NCBI GenBank assembly: GCA_033558025.1
Contig: JAUCEF010000011.1
Span: forward strand, 310,001-374,000
DNA: 64,000 bases
From: Phytophthora sp. 'mugwort'
Lineage: Eukaryota > Oomycota > Peronosporomycetes > Peronosporales > Peronosporaceae
Direction: 5' to 3'
The position numbers and the translations under genes were made by a program. Of this stretch, positions 1-10,179 are shown one piece after another. A model generated the notes under the pieces. It was given only the letters and a program-made list of their open reading frames with translations. It made no database searches and was not told where the DNA came from. How positions within the stretch are numbered: the first letter of the stretch is position 1; each line of letters starts with the position of its first letter.

Positions 1-308
1 CGTCGATGTTTCGTATCGGCAACGTCATACTCCTTGATGAGATCAATCTTGAACTGATCTGCGCCTAACTCGTGGAAGTGCGGATAGATGGCTAAGTTGC
101 GGTATTTGCCCTCGAGCTGGCCTTTAACACCCGATACATGCGACTGCCAGCACTTCTTTAGTGGATCTGTAGTAGAGCCGACATAGACGATCGACGCGTC
201 GTTGTTCAAGATCTGGTAAACTCGCCCTTTTATTGTATATACTAATAACTCCTTGTCTGAATTGAGGGACAAATATGTTGAGTCTGATATAGACAATGAA
301 CACCTCAT
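1..308 (-). CDS. GIY-YIG nuclease-like protein, partial (runs off the left edge)
   Basis: The minus frame is open from an ATG at 308 to the window edge, about 102 residues without a stop. It carries a GIY-YIG-type core: GRVYQILNN, then a nine-residue step to VYVGST, then conserved-looking K, H and Y residues. GIY-YIG domains are small single-strand-nicking nucleases found in mobile elements, giant DNA viruses and repair proteins. The catalytic Glu would lie beyond the edge. The gene is divergent from the FGK-motif pseudogene at 373; the 64-bp gap is AT-rich and holds a CTATATAGG motif. An origin in a virus or mobile element is inferred from the family and from similar genes at 20-24 kb. Confidence 0.65.
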   Translation of the reverse strand, partial: MRCSLSISDSTYLSLNSDKELLVYTIKGRVYQILNNDASIVYVGSTTDPLKKCWQSHVSGVKGQLEGKYRNLAIYPHFHELGADQFKIDLIKEYDVADTKHR

Positions 309-372
309 GCTGAATGCTAATTAATTTAATTTAATTAATAGAAATGATCTGGCTACCTATATAGAAAGCATC

Positions 373-720
373 ATGACTACTTTAACTTTTGGAAAGCATA
401 AATCGAACACTATTGAAGAAGTATATACCTCTGATCAGGATAATGCCGCTGGTTATCGAATCAAAAGAGTCTTGTTGAAAACAGCAGTGATATTGGCAAG
501 TTCCTGGATCAGGAATTTAGCTAGGATGATGATTCATACGTCATGTCATTCGGCAAGTACAAAAGGGAAAAACGATTAGACAGATCCAAACCATTGACCC
601 TGATTACCTTGAATGGTTAAAGACGAACGAATTCATTAAGACTAAGATGCCTAAGCTTAAGGCAATTCCTCTGGATATGAAAGGTTCAATAATATTTGGT
701 GATTGTGTTAGATACTATTA
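373..720 (+). pseudogene. FGK-motif protein (exonuclease X C-terminal-like), frameshifted
   Basis: Two copies of an FGK signature are seen: TLTFGKHKSNTIEEVY just after the ATG at 373, and SFGKYK near 550. A third segment, IDPDYLEWLKTNEF, follows near 590-640 in a different frame and ends at a stop near 720. The pattern FGKyKgkt...DPdYLeWl is that of the small ExoX-like C-terminal domain (DUF3820-like), often found next to DnaQ-type exonucleases in phages and large DNA viruses. At least one single-base shift, in the A-rich run near 560, separates the second FGK copy from the DPDYLEW part, so the gene is broken. The product probably bound DNA; its exact role is unknown. Confidence 0.5.
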
Positions 721-869
721 AATTCTCGAAATAGCTTATATGAATATTAGCAATAGGAATGGTACACTGTCTCTTCCACAACGAAAGGTGAAACTTTGTG
801 TGTAATAGTATAAACGGGGCTCTTGGGCGGGTTTATGTTCGGTGTTTAAAAGAACGGTATTATACCTAG

Positions 870-1283
870 TTGGTTACCACTACTGCCGTCATACCTCTTG
901 ACGAGCGGGATTTCGTTATCGCCCCAGGACATGGGAGACTTGTCCGAGTCCTCCTCATAGTTCACGAGGAGCTCAGGGTCCTCCTCAGGCGGTTCAGGTG
1001 CCGTGGGAGTCACCTTGGATGCCACCTTGGTGGATCCCTTAGCGGCAGATCCTTTGCCGGACGGCTTAGAGCTCTTATCCTGCTACTTGGAAGCAACAGG
1101 TTTGGCAGGCGCTTTCGCACCGCTGTCAGACCGAGTCTTGGTTATGCTTGAGGCTGACGTGGAAGCCGAAGAAGAAGAACACGCGGAAGTGGTCGGGGTC
1201 AAAAAGGAAATAAGCCGGCTGCGGAAACCAACCGAAGTCGATGTAATTCGACGTGGAGAGTGAAAGGCGGAGTTTCCTTTCAC
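870..1283 (-). pseudogene. Ser/Lys/Ala-rich low-complexity remnant, perhaps gag-like
   Basis: On the minus strand two open stretches read as a Ser/Thr-rich segment followed by a Lys/Ser/Ala-rich then Pro/Glu-rich segment (for example PEPPEEDPELLVNYEEDSD). A stop lies between them. The composition resembles the disordered tails of retroelement Gag proteins in oomycetes, but no domain is recognisable. Bases 721-869 hold nothing I can name. Confidence 0.2.
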
Positions 1284-2477
1284 TCGCCCTGGATGGTCGG
1301 TACCGAACCTAAGTGGGGGTGGTGTAAAGGGGTTACATGAAGAGTGAGAAAGCAGGTGTACCCAAGTACACTAAGTGATGTAGCTAAACATCACTATGAC
1401 GTCGACGATAATGACGTCACGGATAGGTACCACAGATATGGTCCAAAGACCTCTGAGCCACTCAATAGGATAATATCTAGGGAACTTTATATAGTAGCAT
1501 GTAGACGCATTAAAAGGGGGCCACCTATAAATATATCAGTCTTAATTCTACCTAATTTTGGTAACAGTCCCATAGGCCAGGAACTATTTGTATACTCTCC
1601 GGAAGTCACACTTCCTGTGGGCAAGGTGTTGTGTGCCCCGCCACAGCATGCTAGACGAGGAAAACTCGAGTCCTAGCAGTCGTGATCCCACTGGCCGCAA
1701 TGGCGTCGACGACCTCGCCGGCAACTATGCTTCGTCTCACCGGTCAGCCTCTCCACCTCGGTATCGACTGTAATTAATATCACTTGTCAAACAATTCATG
1801 AGCACGTTGAGAAAGCTAATGTTGTCGTTGGGTCCGTCATTATGCCAGGTACTCTCTTTCGGGTTGGTTGGGCCTAGGCTGCAATGCTCTGCAGCTTCAG
1901 AACCTCATTGTAGCTGCACACAGTTTGCGCGAACGAAGTCTTGGTGTCGAATGACACGAGTAGGCTTGCTAGACAGGCCCGATTAATGCTCTGCTCGAAG
2001 CTGCTGTTACTACAGCCGGCTAGGGCGGAGGATTCGGCCGTCGCCTTCGCCACGCAACGACACGTCTTCAGCTTGCATGTTGCCATCGTGATGATAGAGT
2101 TGATGAAGCTCGAATCTTTAAATCGCCATAAAAATGGGGAGCTGTTGCTGCCGCTCGAGCTAGACGACTTTCGTTCCGATGGCAATTTTTTTTGCCCATG
2201 AAAAACATCTGACTTGCTGAATCGAAAAAAAGTGAGCTGCTGCTGCAACATTGGCTACCCCTATTCTTCGACAGAACGCGATTCTAGAAATAAACGCGAA
2301 CCAGCGTATACTGGACAATACAGTACGTGGACCACAGCAAAACATGGACTCGATGGTAATTTAATTACTAAAACAATGACATTACCCGACACTGCAAGAA
2401 TGGAGGTAAGGCAAGTTGTCATGATCAACGTTAGCTACATAGTCCCGACTTGGGGTCGACAGGTTACAACAAAGCCG
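1284..2477. other. Gene-poor stretch with no supported gene
   Basis: About 1.2 kb with only short overlapping reading frames on both strands. A TATA-like CTATAAATATA lies near 1527, and a short ATG frame of about 25 codons starts near 1700; together they could be the end of an LTR and the start of a broken gag, but no partner repeat is visible here. The minus frame at 1874-2251 is Ser-rich and starts without an ATG. I assign no function. Confidence 0.3.
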
Positions 2478-3476
2478 TCACCGCAGCAGCCACCGCAACA
2501 AGTAAGCCACTACTTCGTCACGCTCGGGGTCCTCGAACACGCAGTGGAACACGCCGTCAAACACCTTACACTTTTTGTCCATATTGGCCAACCGGTTGAA
2601 AAACTGCCGGGTCACGCCTTGATCCGCGATATGGTCCTCGGAGCCTGTGAGGAAGAGCATGCGCAGAGCACAAAATCTGCTGCCTCGTTGCTCAATCTGC
2701 TTGTCGCGTATCAGTTTGTTCATTGCACTCACTGTCTGGTGCATGGTCCTCGCCGTGAGATCCTCCGTCGTCGCCAGCGCGTCGGCCTTGAAGTCCTCCA
2801 GGCACCCAGGGTCACGCCACAGCATTTCATAGTCCAGCGGCGCCACGAGACGCACTTTGGGCACAATCACTGAGAGCGCCTGGATGACCGTCGCCTGCAG
2901 TTTCCACGCCGTCGACATCTCCATGCCGACGGTCGCTCCGCCCCAGAAAGCTGCTTGGAACTCGTGCACTCCCGACAGCACCGTGTGCATGCCCAGCAGT
3001 GCACCAAACGAAGTCCCTGAGATGATCATCGGAGGCGTCCAGTTCTGGCTGGTAGTCGAGTGTGGGGGCCCGGATTGAAGCACCTGAACCTCGGAAAAGA
3101 TGACTTTCTTAGCGAACGTGACGAAGGCGTTCGTGTCGTCCACTAAGTGCCGGAAGCTGCGCACGTGGCCGCGCGTCTTGGCCGAGTCGCAGTGACTCGC
3201 GCCGTGGTTGACCATGTCGTAGGCGATGACACCGAAGCCGGCCTCGCACAGCCGTTCATACAGAAAGATGTACCGCCGGCAGTGGTCGCCCGAACCGTGC
3301 AGGAAGAGCACGACGCCGCGCAGTGCCTGGGTTTCTGGTGGGAAGAGCGCAAAGTAGAACAGCAGCTGGTGGCGCGCGTTGACGAAGCGGCCCTCGACAT
3401 GCTGCAGTGTCGGCGGCACCAGCACCGCGTACGTGCCGTAGGACGGCGACGTCGAGTCGATCACGGCGGTATTCAT
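2478..3476 (-). CDS. Serine hydrolase, monoacylglycerol-lipase-like (alpha/beta fold)
   Basis: An intact 332-residue protein starting at the ATG at 3476. The oxyanion-loop segment VVLFLHGSGDH is followed by the nucleophile elbow GTSFG with Ser156, then Asp281 in GSEDHIAD and His311 in GVFHCVFEDPE, a complete catalytic triad in the usual order. This is the layout of monoglyceride lipases and the serine aminopeptidase S33 group, which cleave ester bonds of monoacylglycerols or lysolipids. Family members often have His before the nucleophile (GHSMG); here it is Thr. No signal peptide is evident. The closest relative in the window is the head-to-head gene at 4405; this copy has an extra loop of about 12 residues near position 137. 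The substrate is inferred only. Confidence 0.85.
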   Translation of the reverse strand: MNTAVIDSTSPSYGTYAVLVPPTLQHVEGRFVNARHQLLFYFALFPPETQALRGVVLFLHGSGDHCRRYIFLYERLCEAGFGVIAYDMVNHGASHCDSAKTRGHVRSFRHLVDDTNAFVTFAKKVIFSEVQVLQSGPPHSTTSQNWTPPMIISGTSFGALLGMHTVLSGVHEFQAAFWGGATVGMEMSTAWKLQATVIQALSVIVPKVRLVAPLDYEMLWRDPGCLEDFKADALATTEDLTARTMHQTVSAMNKLIRDKQIEQRGSRFCALRMLFLTGSEDHIADQGVTRQFFNRLANMDKKCKVFDGVFHCVFEDPERDEVVAYLLRWLLR

Positions 3477-4404
3477 CGATGTCTACGGCAACGGCGTAAT
3501 ATTCCGAAGTGAACAAAAGCCGTGGCAGCGAGGCTTGGCTTGAACGCGCGGCGTCAAACGGTCCGACCTCGAACGTGTCGGCTGCCAACTTGGCATGGTC
3601 TCACGTGAACTGAGCACCGTGGGATGGACGTCGTCGTATCGCACCGAGAGGATAAGGCGCAGATTCTTGTCCGCAGCTTGCTCACGCGACGGTTGAAGCC
3701 GGCGAGCAGCAAGAAGGCCATATAATGGTCGTCTTAAAATAATGCTTCTGCCAGTTCGCCTCACGCTTTAAAATAAATCTTTGCCCAAGCAAATCAAGTG
3801 AGCGCGTGTCTTCTCCCAGTTGTTGAATGACCGTGCCAACTCTGGCGGAGGGTACATCGTACTGTACCTACGCTACAGTACTCAGACCGTGTTCAACACG
3901 GATAAGGTTGAAGTGACCACCGAAAGTCTCTGATCTTCTAGCAGCACTGCTGCAGCAGTGACCGGCGGCGGTCATACAGTACTGGCAATGGTGCTTCGTC
4001 CTGCTGCTGAGGCGGACGGTGCCCGCGGTGGCGCCACGGCCGTGCGCCAAGTTAACCCAATGCTGCTCAGTATGCTGTACAATCAGTCGGCGCGAATGCT
4101 TACAACCTGTAGCTTTCATACTGTACCCGGCCGCCTGACTACCGGTAATCCGGCGATGGCACGACGCAAGAGAGCGGCGATTGTCAGAAGCGCCTCACAG
4201 AGAACGGGATTTGCCTCGGTGCATTTAGCCTCATTCATTGAGTCTCCAATAAAGACGCCGTCAACTTGAACTGAATTGTTCGTGTTCAGCGTAGCAGGGC
4301 ATTGAGCGCCCGTCCGTCTCGGGGTGTCGTCGCCGCTACCTCCCACCATCATTTCCGCAGTTGCGTCGCGTGCGGTAACCTGGCGGAGTAAATAGCGTGC
4401 AACC
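3477..4404. promoter_or_regulatory. Shared divergent promoter region of the hydrolase pair
   Basis: This 0.9-kb gap separates the two start codons of head-to-head paralogues, so it must hold both promoters. Reading frames here are short and look like chance. A run rich in GTAC (3853-3885) lies near the middle. I could not place an exact Inr/FPR pair for either gene. Confidence 0.4.
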
Positions 4405-5412
4405 ATGTCGGCTGCTATGTGGGCGTCGCCATCGTCGTCGTCCTCAGGGTCGCTCGGCAGCTCGTTCGGTGTGCACGTGCCGCCGGGCCTGCGCCACTTT
4501 GAGGGCAGGTTCCAGAACATGCGTGGCCAATCGCTCTTCTACTTCTCGCTCTACCCACCATTTAAGCGCCCGATGCGCGGCGTCGTGCTGTATCTGCACG
4601 GCGCGGGCGACCACTGTCGCCGCTATATTTCGCTGTACGAGCGTCTGTGCGAAGAAGGCTTCGGCGTGATCACGTACGACCTCATAAACCACGGCGCCAG
4701 TGACTGCGACGCCCACAAGACGCGCGGCCACGTGCGCAGCTTCCGCCAGCTCGTGGAGGACACGAACGTTTATGTCGCGTTCGCCAAGAACGTCGTCTTC
4801 CCACAGACCGGCCACGCGACGCTGCCGTTGATCATCGCCGGCACGTCCTTCGGGTCGCTGGTGGGGCTGCACGTCGTGCTCTCCGGCGAGCACAAGTTTT
4901 ACGCCGCGTTCTGGGCAGGACCGACGGTGGGCATGGAGATGTCAATGCTCTGGAAGGTTCAAGCGGCATTCATCCAGCCCTTGGCGCTGCTGCTGCCTCG
5001 AGTGCGTCTGGTACCGGGCGTCGACTATGAATTGCTATGGCGAGACCCCGGCACTCTCGAAGACTTTAAGGCCGACGCACTCGCCACCAAGAACGATATC
5101 ACAGCGAGGACCATGCAGCAGACACTCAGTGCCATGCACCGACTAACGAAAGACAAGAGAATCCAACAGGCCGGGAGCGGCTTCTGCGCTCTACGTATCT
5201 TGTTCCTGGTCGGGTCGGAAGATCACATCGCGGATCAAGGCGTGTCGAGGAATTTCTACCATAAACTCGCCAACATGGACAAAGAGTTTAAAGTCTTCGA
5301 CGGCGTCTTCCACAGCGTCTTTGAAGACCCCGAACGAGACGAGGTCTTTGCCTACCTAAGTCTGTGGCTACGGGGCCGCTTCCCAGAGCTCAACACCGAG
5401 AAAAACCCCTAA
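4405..5412 (+). CDS. Serine hydrolase, monoacylglycerol-lipase-like, paralogue
   Basis: An intact 335-residue alpha/beta hydrolase whose ATG lies at 4405 in a good context. The triad is visible: Ser148 in GTSFG, Asp273 in GSEDHIAD and His303 in GVFHSVFEDPE. Motifs RGVVLYLHGAGDHCRRY and GFGVITYDLINHGAS match the other copy closely; by eye the two proteins are about 60 percent identical across their length. As for its twin, the family hydrolyses monoacylglycerols or related lipid esters, but the true substrate is unknown. The N-terminal 25 residues are Ser-rich and differ from the paralogue. No membrane segment is seen. The two genes are transcribed away from each other and probably arose by a local inverted duplication. 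Confidence 0.87.
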   Translation: MSAAMWASPSSSSSGSLGSSFGVHVPPGLRHFEGRFQNMRGQSLFYFSLYPPFKRPMRGVVLYLHGAGDHCRRYISLYERLCEEGFGVITYDLINHGASDCDAHKTRGHVRSFRQLVEDTNVYVAFAKNVVFPQTGHATLPLIIAGTSFGSLVGLHVVLSGEHKFYAAFWAGPTVGMEMSMLWKVQAAFIQPLALLLPRVRLVPGVDYELLWRDPGTLEDFKADALATKNDITARTMQQTLSAMHRLTKDKRIQQAGSGFCALRILFLVGSEDHIADQGVSRNFYHKLANMDKEFKVFDGVFHSVFEDPERDEVFAYLSLWLRGRFPELNTEKNP

Positions 5413-5815
5413 TTGTTGTCTTGTGGCCCTTCAGACTGCAGAGCTGTCCCATGTCCTTGTATATAAAAAAGTAGTCGATAGGAGTCCATTCATCCAGTCA
5501 AGTACCAATTGTCTCAAGTCTATCGTCGTTTCCGATGCTCTCGTAGTTTCTTGGACATGACCCTGACTCCGTGTGCTGCTTCCTTCCGGCTTCCCAGGGC
5601 TTTAGTAGCTCTCGCCATGAAGTCGTTCAAACTCGCGGGTGGGGCGGAACTGTCAAGTCTCGTCGCGTTCGCGATGAATGCTGACGGTCAGCATTTCGTT
5701 GCTTGGCTCGTACTCGAAGCCATACTCTTAGTAGCATGGCTGTTGCAGTCGTGTGTCCAATGCTGAGCCAGCCAAAGTAAATGATATTCAGCGACCGAGT
5801 GCTGCTTTGTCCGGC

Positions 5816-6972
5816 TTAATAGTGAAGACGGTAAGCCCAGTACGACGCCGCGAAGATGCTGCGCTTGATGTACCAAAGGGAGCAGGTGTGCATCATTAGA
5901 CCAAGGACCAAGAGTACGGCGTTACCGATAGTACCGAGACTTGCGAGTACTGTGGGGTCACAAGGAAAGAAAGCCTGTGCAGTAGCTGCTGCAGCCTTGA
6001 TCAACTGGACGACGAGAATTGATACGGGAGCATACTTGTTATCCAACGTCTCGCGTTGGAACAGCACTTGACTCATCCCATGCGTTAACAACCGATCGGC
6101 ACGGAAGAAAGTGACAACCCAGAACTCGAAAAGCGCGTACAATTGGTGCGCTGGACGTCCAGCAAATGATGTGTTGATTGTCGTAGCTTGAGCCGTGCTC
6201 TTCAGAGCAGTCAACGCACGCGAGATAGGAGAAAAAAAAAAGAGATCGTGCTCATGTAGAGGAATCCGTGCACGAGGGCAGGTAGATCCTTAGTTAATAC
6301 GCGATGCAGAAGGGCGATTGTTTTCTGAAATTTGTTGGCACACTTCAGTAATATGAACCATGACAATAATAAGAAGAGAACTCCAAGTGCCTCCAGTTCG
6401 GAGGCTGACAAGCCCCAAACTTTGTAATCCTTGGTTTCCGGGCCACTGGGTGATAGCTGGTAAGTCACTGGTGAATCCCATTCAACAGCTGAATCAAACG
6501 CCAGCGAGTTGAGCTGAACAAGTTTGACACCAATAGCAGTCAAGACTAGGACATTCGGGTAGTAGCGGGACACTAGTCGAAGGCGCAGTCGAGTCTGTTC
6601 TAACAGTACGAAGCGATCTAGTCACACGAATAATTATTAATAGTAAATAACGTACGAGGGATTTAGAATCAAAACTACGAGCAATCACCACAATAGACAC
6701 AACAGATAGTAGAAAGATCTCGATACCGTAGCTGTACACAATCCGTGTCATGAAGGTATTGCGCTTGAAGCGGAGACTGTATCTTCCGTCTCATCGTCAG
6801 GAACGCTGGCAACCACAAGGCGATCGCGACAATAAGGAATGCTCCAATTAAGAGCGTACAGTCGCTCTTGCCACAGTAGCAGCCCCAGTCTGCCATTTGT
6901 CGGCATCCAAACTCGTACAAGTTCTCCAAGCCCTTTCTCGGCGTGATACAAATGATAATAGTCGTCTCGCAT
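5816..6972 (-). CDS. Probable multi-exon multipass membrane protein, exons unresolved
   Basis: A run of minus-strand coding segments each holds strong hydrophobic helices: one after MADWGCYCGKSDC near 6890 (LLIGAFLIVAIALWLPAFL), one near 6730 (IEIFLLSVVSIVVIA), several between 6211 and 6573 (including LGVLFLLLSWFILL), and a last block with LGTIGNAVLLVLGLMM ending at a stop at 5816. The segments shift frame at plausible donor and acceptor sites (a GTACGT near 6655, an acceptor near 6574) and near a ten-base homopolymer at 6232-6241. I infer one membrane-protein gene with short introns, perhaps already decaying. I recognise no family. The ATG at 6972 or the internal Met near 6895 could be the start. 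Confidence 0.4.
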
Positions 6973-7020
6973 GTGAGTCGTTCTGCATCATCTCCTGGCG
7001 TATTGAAAGCATCTACACGA

Positions 7021-8030
7021 TGGCGTTAATGGCGTTCCGATCGTTGTATGTGGAGGTTACTGGCAAGCAAATTCGACTGAAGTTTGTGATGGACGATGCG
7101 GAGGACGGCCAGCCCAATGTGCTGGAAAAGGTATTCAGATACGACTCGGACTTCACATTTCTAGTGTGCCTCAAGTTATGAAGAAAGTTCAGGAAAGACC
7201 GAGGTCACGTTCGGATCTCGTGGCGATGGTGTGCTTGCACAAATCTACGGCATTCGATTTTGCGCAGCGTATGAATAATTGGTTCGAGTCATGGGAGTTT
7301 TACTCGCAGCAGTGGAGCAGCCAGAACGAACTCAGTGCGTGTGTAGCCTATTTCTCGACGTAGTAGCTGAATACAAAGTATTCGAGATGGCAATGCTGCT
7401 ACATGAAGCCTGGATTTGCTACCTACAACAACCGCGTGGAACAGTACAATGGGGTTATCAAGCGGGACTACACATTGAGGGTGTGATTAAAAATGGGGCT
7501 TTTGATCAAGTTCTGTCGGATCGATGTGTGAACGAGGGCGGCTGGACGTGGGCAATTAATATACATCCTTAGTCGGTGGCGCCACTCATGCGTCGGACAA
7601 AGCAGTTGGTACGTGATAAGTTGCTTCAACTTGGGCCCAACACGCAAGATAACCAGAACAGTGATCGCGTTCGAGTGCAATCTCGCCTAGCACCGTGGTG
7701 CTATATTCCAAGAAGCGCACCGAAGCGTATCTAGCCGAGACATCTCAAATGGGGTGGAACCACGCGAGAATGGAACACCAAGGATAACCTCCTGAAGAAT
7801 GGCTTGTCGACGTGTCTGCGGGATGGTGTCAGTATAGATACTGGAGAAAGTTTGGAGGTTGCATCCAATTACAGTACTCTCGGATCGTCTGGCACCACGT
7901 CAATGCTCAGGGAAAGCGCGTCCTCGTGAATAATAACATTCTTCGCAAAAGAGGAGTGACAGAAATTGAAGCTGGTACGACCCTTGCAGACAGATCAATG
8001 CTCACAGACATGCGCTTGCTTTGATGTAGA
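7021..8030 (+). pseudogene. MULE-type transposase remnant
   Basis: Plus-strand fragments match the Mutator-like transposase pattern: DDAED near 7090, a LVC segment just before a shifted frame reading VMKKVQER at about 7172, and NNRVEQYNGVIKRDYTL near 7420-7475. In intact MULE proteins these lie in the catalytic core and just after it. At least two frame changes separate the pieces, so the gene is dead. The end is ill defined; the frames up to 8030 are compatible with the C-terminal part but carry no motif I can name. I did not find terminal inverted repeats. Confidence 0.6.
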
Positions 8031-9289
8031 CGTTCGTTAGCTCCTTTTGATTAATGCAGCACTCATACTACATGTTGAATCGTTACTGGCCTACACGCAT
8101 ATCTTGCTACTACGGAAATGTTTTGATGGCTCGTAGATCGATCCACACATCTACCTCAAATGTTTAGGTAGGGTCCACGTACGAACGCAGCATTGTATTA
8201 TGCTTGGGAACGCACACTACGACGAAGGGTCAAAGCACTTTGGGACTTCTCACAGTCAAAACGCTACCGATCAAGGACCTGAAGATGGGATTCATCGATC
8301 ATTGAAGTTTATTTTCGTCGGCTTCATTGTAAAGGGACGCTCTCTTATGGATTTCGTTCCATTTTCTTAGTCGTTTCACGCTCGCTTGGTGTGTCTCGTG
8401 GTAGGCTCGCAAGGCCCAGTCACCCGCTATCCACACTGCAGTGCCAAGCTTCTCGTGTCAACTCATTAAGAGTCATCGTGGTCAGTGAGACTCCTTTCCG
8501 CATGAGCCATGCGGATCCTCTCTATATAGCTGGCGTGCAAGCTTGAGTAGCTTCGAATCGGGAGCACCACATATTTCGAGCTTTGTTCGGCGTTGACACG
8601 CCTCCAACATTTCAATCTTGAAAAATTATTAAATTGTGATATACCTTTACGAGCACACTCGTTGCTTGGATCATCGTCTTCTTCAGCGTCACTTAGCAGG
8701 GAATATCGAGATGTCTGCCAGTACTTCTGGAGCAGCTTCCTGTCTAAATGGCTGCGTAGGGAGGTCTCGTCGTGCTTGAGATGCTTTCCATGATCGAGGT
8801 CCTTTCGTGCCCACGCGTAGTCTTGAGCCAAAGTGTTGCCATGAAAACGGCAGTATATCCAAAAGCGTCCGTTTATTGCCTGAGAATCTTCAAAAATCAA
8901 GTGCCCTGTAGTTTACGGTACTGCGTAGTAATATTGAGTATTGATTGGGTAGTTTTACACGTGTCAGCATGTGATTGGCTACGGAGACAAGTATATTTAC
9001 GGTAGTTGTGGAGTAGTACCGTAATGACATTCATGGTACCATCTTTTGGAGTACCGTGATTGGTAAGTACGGTACTTCCCGAGGTAGTACCGTGATTGAA
9101 CACCAATCCTCGCTCCCTGATGATTGGCCGAGGTTCCTCGTACTCAATATTAGTAAGAAATACATCATTGGAATCGGTATCCCCCCCCTTCCTCAGTGAT
9201 GTTGCTACGGCTTCCTTGTTACTACATACCGGTGTCTGACATTAGCAATCGCGTCCAATCAATAGTGAGGTCAACTACCAGAGCGGCTT
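8031..9289. other. Gene-free stretch with GGTAC/GTACC-rich repeats
   Basis: No convincing gene. The minus frame at 8466-8900 has no ATG at its start. Between about 8910 and 9110 the words TACGGTAC, GTAGTACCGT and TACCGTGATTGG recur several times, forming short dispersed repeats and small palindromes. The same word family appears near 24,070-24,100. Confidence 0.35.
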
Positions 9290-9545
9290 TAAATAAACTT
9301 GAGGCGCTCACGCTTAATTATGTACGATTAGCACAATGAAAGCTGCCAGGTATTGAGTGCATCGATATGAAGAACCCGACACTACAGATTTTAAACCTTT
9401 AGTCACTTTCAGCGCTGGTACTCTCAATAAATTCGAGGCCCACACGCTCAAACTGTGGAATAAATAAAATTAAAGCTGCCAGTATACTGAGTGCATTGCT
9501 ATGTAGACCCTGACACTACAATCTTCATCCTTTAGTCACTCTGAG
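9290..9545. repeat. Two-copy tandem duplication (about 125 bp) of the SET pseudogene 3' end
   Basis: Bases of about 9290-9415 and 9416-9545 are imperfect copies in direct order. Both contain AAAGCTGCCAG, TGAGTGCAT, GACACTACA and TTTAGTCACT followed by a CAGCGCTGGTAC- or GAGCGCCGGAAC-type end. The second copy contains the stop codon and last codons of the SET-domain frame, so the gene's 3' end has been duplicated downstream. Confidence 0.7.
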
Positions 9546-10171
9546 CGCCGGAACTGTCAGGTTGGTCACCCAGTACTTGGCGGCACTTGGACGTCTTGCA
9601 ATTGTGGGTGAACCACGTCGATCCGTAGTCAACAGTAAGCTCGTACCTGGGTCGATCTCCTTCAATGTCTTGACCACGACATGAATCTCGCGATTGTGAC
9701 ACAACTCGAGGAACTCCATATTCGGATCGCTATTGTGGTTGATGAACCTCGCATAGCCCCCTCCCCACGATTCAGCATCAATGGAAAGCTTAGTATTGCC
9801 CCTTCCTCGAGATTGTAGACTGCACACGTACTCGTGCTGAATCATGACGTTACCGTAGTCATAATCAGCCAACAACCCCGTGTAGGGAGGAACGCTGAGC
9901 CCCATCGGGAGTGTGTCAGTAGCTCGAACGCCAATCCCCGTGTCTGACTGAAATAGCTCAAAACTTGACACTCGTGGATACCGTTAGGATAGTGACCGCG
10001 AAACTTCGTAACTGTCCTTCGCGCACAAACTATTGGCGGTCGAGTTGCTGCAAATATCAGCATAACAGGTCCGTTGCAGTGACAAGGGTCAGCTGGCCAG
10101 TTGTCCCGCAGAACGACCCCTTGTTTGATCTGCATTTCCACCGAATGGTTCACTGTTGAGGGCCATGCCAC
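9525..10171 (-). pseudogene. SET-domain protein, truncated and frameshifted
   Basis: The minus frame from 9971 reads a partial SET domain: GIGVRATDTLPMG, VPPYTG, then FINHNSDPN, which corresponds to the AdoMet-binding NHSCxPN motif, and a stretch where the usual catalytic-Tyr segment (DYG-like) should be but reads LLLTTDRR. SET proteins methylate lysines on histones and other targets. There is no ATG at the head of this frame; upstream coding (9972-10171) is in a different frame with a stop between. With the missing Tyr segment and the shift, this copy is almost surely dead. Oomycetes carry many such SET genes in repeat-rich DNA (general knowledge). Confidence 0.65.
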
Positions 10172-10179
10172 TAGCCTGG

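Noticed and set aside
5509..5766. A plus frame with hydrophobic C-terminus, considered as a secreted or effector-like protein
   Set aside because: It starts without an ATG, has no N-terminal signal peptide and no RXLR-type motif. I also saw no RXLR or Crinkler effector elsewhere in the window.
8466..8900. A 144-codon minus-strand open frame
   Set aside because: It has no ATG at its head, no motif, and a plus-strand frame covers part of it.
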